Part shown: piece by piece, positions 61,550 to 64,000 of the stretch
Layout: each line of letters begins with the position of its first letter
Numbering within the stretch: position 1 is the stretch's first letter
Source of the DNA: GCA-2401735 sp051252095
GTDB taxonomy: Bacteria; Pseudomonadota; Gammaproteobacteria; Burkholderiales; Methylophilaceae
Assembly (NCBI GenBank): GCA_051252095.1
Contig: JBPOFK010000010.1
Span: forward strand, 1 to 64,000
Length of the DNA stretch: 64,000 nucleotides
Direction: 5' to 3'
Program-made: the position numbers and the translations under genes
The notes under the pieces: generated by a model
What the model was told of the DNA's origin: nothing
The model's database searches: none
What the model saw: the letters and a program-made list of their open reading frames with translations, nothing else

Positions 61550-62320
61550 TTACAAATCTTGCTCCCATGCATTGCCATAATGTTTGTCTTTATCTGCATA
61601 AAGAAACATTTGAAACATGCTGGTAAACCACATATAAGCAGAAGCAAGGCTGTAGCCTATACCACCAATGATAGTAAACCATGCAAAGTGAGGGCTGAGT
61701 TTAGTTAGCCACCAAGATAAAATATCAATAATTAAAAAAGCAAATGGAATGGCGATAATAATCATTTTTCTACGTTTAGGAATATTCACAGCAAAACTAA
61801 AAATAAATCCCATAAAGAAGAAAATAAAGCTAATGCCAAATAAATGAATGTGAGAAACGCGTGTTAAGCCACTAATCGTCGCACCTTGGTCTGTAGCGGC
61901 TACATTTTGTACTTCTTCATATTTTGTAAAGTCTGGTATGCCAGGAATTTGGCTATGGCACACAGTACAGTGTTTGGCAAATACGGCTTTATAATGCGTG
62001 TCCCATTGCGCTTCAGGCGCACCTGATTCGACCCACTTGATAATGTCCTGACGGACTTCAACGGGCGCTTTGTCTTGCATTGAGCCATTTAGTTTGGCTG
62101 CTAGTGTGCTACCTGAGCGGTCACCATAATAACTATAGACGATATCGTTTATGGACAGGCCAAGTTTTCCATCTGCCATACCATGTGTAAGCATAATTTG
62201 TAGCCCAGCCATGCATAATCCCACACCAATGACTAGTAGGTAGCCTGCAAATAATGCTTTGATTGGTGTAGGCAAGTTTGGCAGGTTAAACCAAGCCATA
62301 TTTGAGTTCGTATCTTTCAT
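61550..62320 (-). CDS. Membrane-bound c-type cytochrome
   Basis: The 256-residue protein has an N-terminal membrane helix (IKALFAGYLLVIGVGLCMAG), a periplasmic section with one haem c site (KHCTVCHSQIPGIPDF near 125), and three or four further helices (IHLFGISFIFFFMGFIFSFA, IIIAIPFAFLIIDILSWWLT, WFTIIGGIGYSLASAYMWFT). Related proteins in betaproteobacteria are often mislabelled elongation factor-1 alpha. An electron-transfer or haem-sensing role is likely, but its partners are unknown. The start at 62320 (MKDTNSNMAWFN) has GAAAG upstream and is preferred over 62380. Confidence 0.75.
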   Translation of the reverse strand: MKDTNSNMAWFNLPNLPTPIKALFAGYLLVIGVGLCMAGLQIMLTHGMADGKLGLSINDIVYSYYGDRSGSTLAAKLNGSMQDKAPVEVRQDIIKWVESGAPEAQWDTHYKAVFAKHCTVCHSQIPGIPDFTKYEEVQNVAATDQGATISGLTRVSHIHLFGISFIFFFMGFIFSFAVNIPKRRKMIIIAIPFAFLIIDILSWWLTKLSPHFAWFTIIGGIGYSLASAYMWFTSMFQMFLYADKDKHYGNAWEQDL

Positions 62321-62473
62321 CCGTAAACTTTCAAGTTGGTAAGTCAAAAAATAATAGCATTCATTGTAGAAATTAACCAAGCAAGCAAAGCTTGAAAAAT
62401 AGCTTTAATTACAACAAGGCAGCAAATGTTGCGAACTGCTATAATTTGCTTTTCAATTTAGTTAGTTCAATTC

Positions 62474-63313
62474 ATGCGTTTAGTTGTTCAAGGTCGCGCA
62501 ATTACAGTGGCGCATCTTACTCATATCCATCGTTTAATCGGTCAAGATAAACAGTTTATGCAAATTGGAGAATTTGCTTACTATCTACCCATCCAATCTT
62601 TAGACGATCAGGCGGTCGAAAGGTTTTGTGTTGAGCAAAAGATTGATTTTTCTCTAGTTCCTGATGCACATCGATTAAACCGCTATGGCTTATGCGTTAT
62701 GGATATGGACTCTACCTTAATTGCCATCGAGTGTATCGATGAGATTGCCGATATGATGGGAATTAAGCCACAAATCTCTGAGATAACAGAAGCAGCGATG
62801 CGCGGTGAGTTGGACTTTGCAGCAAGCTTAAAAAAACGTGTTGCTTTGTTAAAAGGGCTTGATGAAAGCGCCTTGCAGAAAGTCATTGATGAACGTCTTA
62901 AACTCAATCCTGGTGTGCGTGAATGGATAGCAGCTTGTAAACAATGTCATATTAAAACGATGGTAGTATCAGGTGGGTTTACATTCTTTGCCAATCACGT
63001 AAAAGAGATGCTGGGTCTGGATTACGCAGTTTCGAATACGCTAGAAATTGTCGATGGTCATTTAACAGGCAACATATTAGGTGATATTGTTGATGCAGAA
63101 CGTAAAGCAAATGAACTGGTTCAATTACGCAATCAATTGGGATTAAAGCCTGAACAGACAATTGCTATTGGCGATGGGGCAAATGATTTAAAAATGATGG
63201 GTGTCGCTGGTATTGGCATTGCATATCATGCGAAGCCTGTTGTTCAAGCACAAGCAACTTATGCCTTAAATCATGTGGGTTTAGATGGCGCAGCTTACTT
63301 GCTAACAGCTTAG
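62474..63313 (+). CDS. serB: Phosphoserine phosphatase
   Basis: SerB carries out the last step of serine synthesis, important for serine-cycle and general C1 metabolism. The 279-residue HAD enzyme has an N-terminal ACT-like part, the nucleophile motif VMDMDSTLIAIECIDEIADM near 75, TMVVSGGFTFFANHV near 163 and AIGDGANDLKMMGVAGIGIA near 235. It converges with the DUF455 gene one base beyond its stop. Confidence 0.95.
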   Translation: MRLVVQGRAITVAHLTHIHRLIGQDKQFMQIGEFAYYLPIQSLDDQAVERFCVEQKIDFSLVPDAHRLNRYGLCVMDMDSTLIAIECIDEIADMMGIKPQISEITEAAMRGELDFAASLKKRVALLKGLDESALQKVIDERLKLNPGVREWIAACKQCHIKTMVVSGGFTFFANHVKEMLGLDYAVSNTLEIVDGHLTGNILGDIVDAERKANELVQLRNQLGLKPEQTIAIGDGANDLKMMGVAGIGIAYHAKPVVQAQATYALNHVGLDGAAYLLTA

Positions 63314-63314
63314 C

Positions 63315-64000
63315 TCATTTAGCTGCTAATAAATCCAGTTCTTCTTCACTAAAGCCTGCCTTTCTTCTTGCCTCCATATTAAAAGGCGGCCTCAGTTGCG
63401 GTGCTTTGTATTGCATGCGCAAGCGATCAAAAGTTGCAATAGGATCTAGCTTTCGTTGCACACATAGCCAATTAAACCAAGTATTACCAATGGCAACGTG
63501 ACCAACTTCATCACGTAAAATAATGTCTAAAATTTCAGCAGCTTTTTGATCGCCAGCTTGCGCAATTTTATTGCGAATCGCAGGGGTAGCATCTAAGCCA
63601 CGTGCTTCCATTGTTCTAGGGACTAATGCCATGCGGGCGAGTACATCTTCGGTTGTTTTTGCAACCATTTCCCATAGAGAGTCATGCCCGGAGAAATCAC
63701 CATATTGATACCCTAATGTTTTTAAATGCTCATTTAATAAGGTGAAGTGATAGGCTTCTTCTGCGGCTACTTTCAGCCAGTCAATATAATATTGCGCTGG
63801 CATGTTCTCGAAGCGCCAGATAGCATCCAGTGCCAGATTTATGGCATTAAATTCGATGTGTGTTAGCGCATGGATTAGTGCAGCCCGACCTTCAACAGTA
63901 TGCATGGTGCGTTTTTTAACGTTTCCTGGCGACACTAAGAGTGGCTTCTCAGGGCGCCCCGGAATCTGTTTTCCGCTTATGCTGCGCTCATCTAATGCTG
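63315..64000 (-). CDS. DUF455 ferritin-like protein, 5' end cut by window
   Basis: The frame remains open to the window end: residues ALDERSISGKQIPGRPEKPL precede LVSPGNVKKRTMHTVEGRAA, so the GTG at 63935 is not the true start and at least 228 residues are encoded. The protein has ferritin-like helices with metal-ligand candidates: HALTHIEFNAINLALDAIW, AAEEAYHFTLLNEHLKTLGY and ILRDEVGHVAIGNTWFNWL. Family members resemble diiron tRNA-modifying MiaE-like folds; the function is not established here. N terminus lies beyond 64000. Confidence 0.87.
   Translation of the reverse strand, partial: ALDERSISGKQIPGRPEKPLLVSPGNVKKRTMHTVEGRAALIHALTHIEFNAINLALDAIWRFENMPAQYYIDWLKVAAEEAYHFTLLNEHLKTLGYQYGDFSGHDSLWEMVAKTTEDVLARMALVPRTMEARGLDATPAIRNKIAQAGDQKAAEILDIILRDEVGHVAIGNTWFNWLCVQRKLDPIATFDRLRMQYKAPQLRPPFNMEARRKAGFSEEELDLLAAK

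Noticed and set aside
1..64000. CRISPR arrays, tRNA or rRNA genes and insertion sequences
   Set aside because: No regularly spaced repeats, no cloverleaf-like GTTCRANYC segments in the gaps and no transposase frames were recognised on reading the sequence; a dedicated scan was not possible.

Overview
The window is a 64 kb stretch of AT-rich chromosome from a Gram-negative betaproteobacterium, most likely a methylotroph of the Methylophilaceae (Methylotenera-like). This rests on an MxaD-like periplasmic protein at the left edge and on betaproteobacterial gene neighbourhoods (yggS-proC-yggT next to pilT-pilU, pyrR-pyrB-pyrX, ruvX-algH, exbBD-msbA-lpxK-kdsB). The genus is inferred from gene content, not from a database search. 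No rRNA, tRNA or CRISPR array was seen.

Layout. 1-6.6 kb: mxaD-like gene, YVTN beta-propeller lipoprotein, rppH, psd and the ilvB-ilvN-ilvC branched-chain operon. 6.7-19.6 kb: an accessory iron-acquisition island with several Fur-box-like sites. It holds two related small unknown proteins, a cysteine-free paralog of ribosomal protein S4, hemP, tonB-exbB-exbD, two PepSY membrane proteins, one intact siderophore receptor and one broken one, an FMN alpha-hydroxy-acid oxidoreductase with a candidate 39-residue ORF in front, a partial duplicate of the receptor 3' end, and a frameshifted DUF4198 gene. 19.6-33.2 kb: housekeeping and type IV pilus genes (GspE/PilB-like ATPase, nadC, GST, mnmA, nudJ, maf, rng, a dynamin-like protein, yggT, proC, yggS, pilT, pilU). 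33.3-40.4 kb: an OmpA-like/HhH envelope pair, the pyrimidine operon with a non-catalytic dihydroorotase-like PyrX, pyrR, ruvX, algH, ribBA and ribE. 40.5-44 kb: a tandem pair of large PilZ-like proteins. 44-53.4 kb: envelope assembly (lolC, lolD, comEC, second exbB/exbD, msbA, lpxK, trm112-like, kdsB). 53.4-56.2 kb: a small integron with an integrase, a putative attI core and two single-gene cassettes each ending in a 58-59 bp attC. 56.5-64 kb: glnB, nadE, ankyrin protein, sucD-sucC, a membrane c-type cytochrome, serB and a DUF455 gene cut by the window end.

How it works together. The island reads as a Fur-controlled uptake module: receptors import ferric siderophores, TonB-ExbB-ExbD energises them, PepSY proteins probably assist iron handling at the inner membrane, and HemP marks a haem/iron-responsive unit. 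The unexpected member is the S4 paralog. It lacks every cysteine, sits directly behind two Fur boxes, and may replace a metal-binding S4 during iron starvation. Tandem duplication, internal deletion and several disabling mutations show that the right half of the island is being remodelled and is partly decaying. The integron between kdsB and glnB is a second, independent zone of gene gain.
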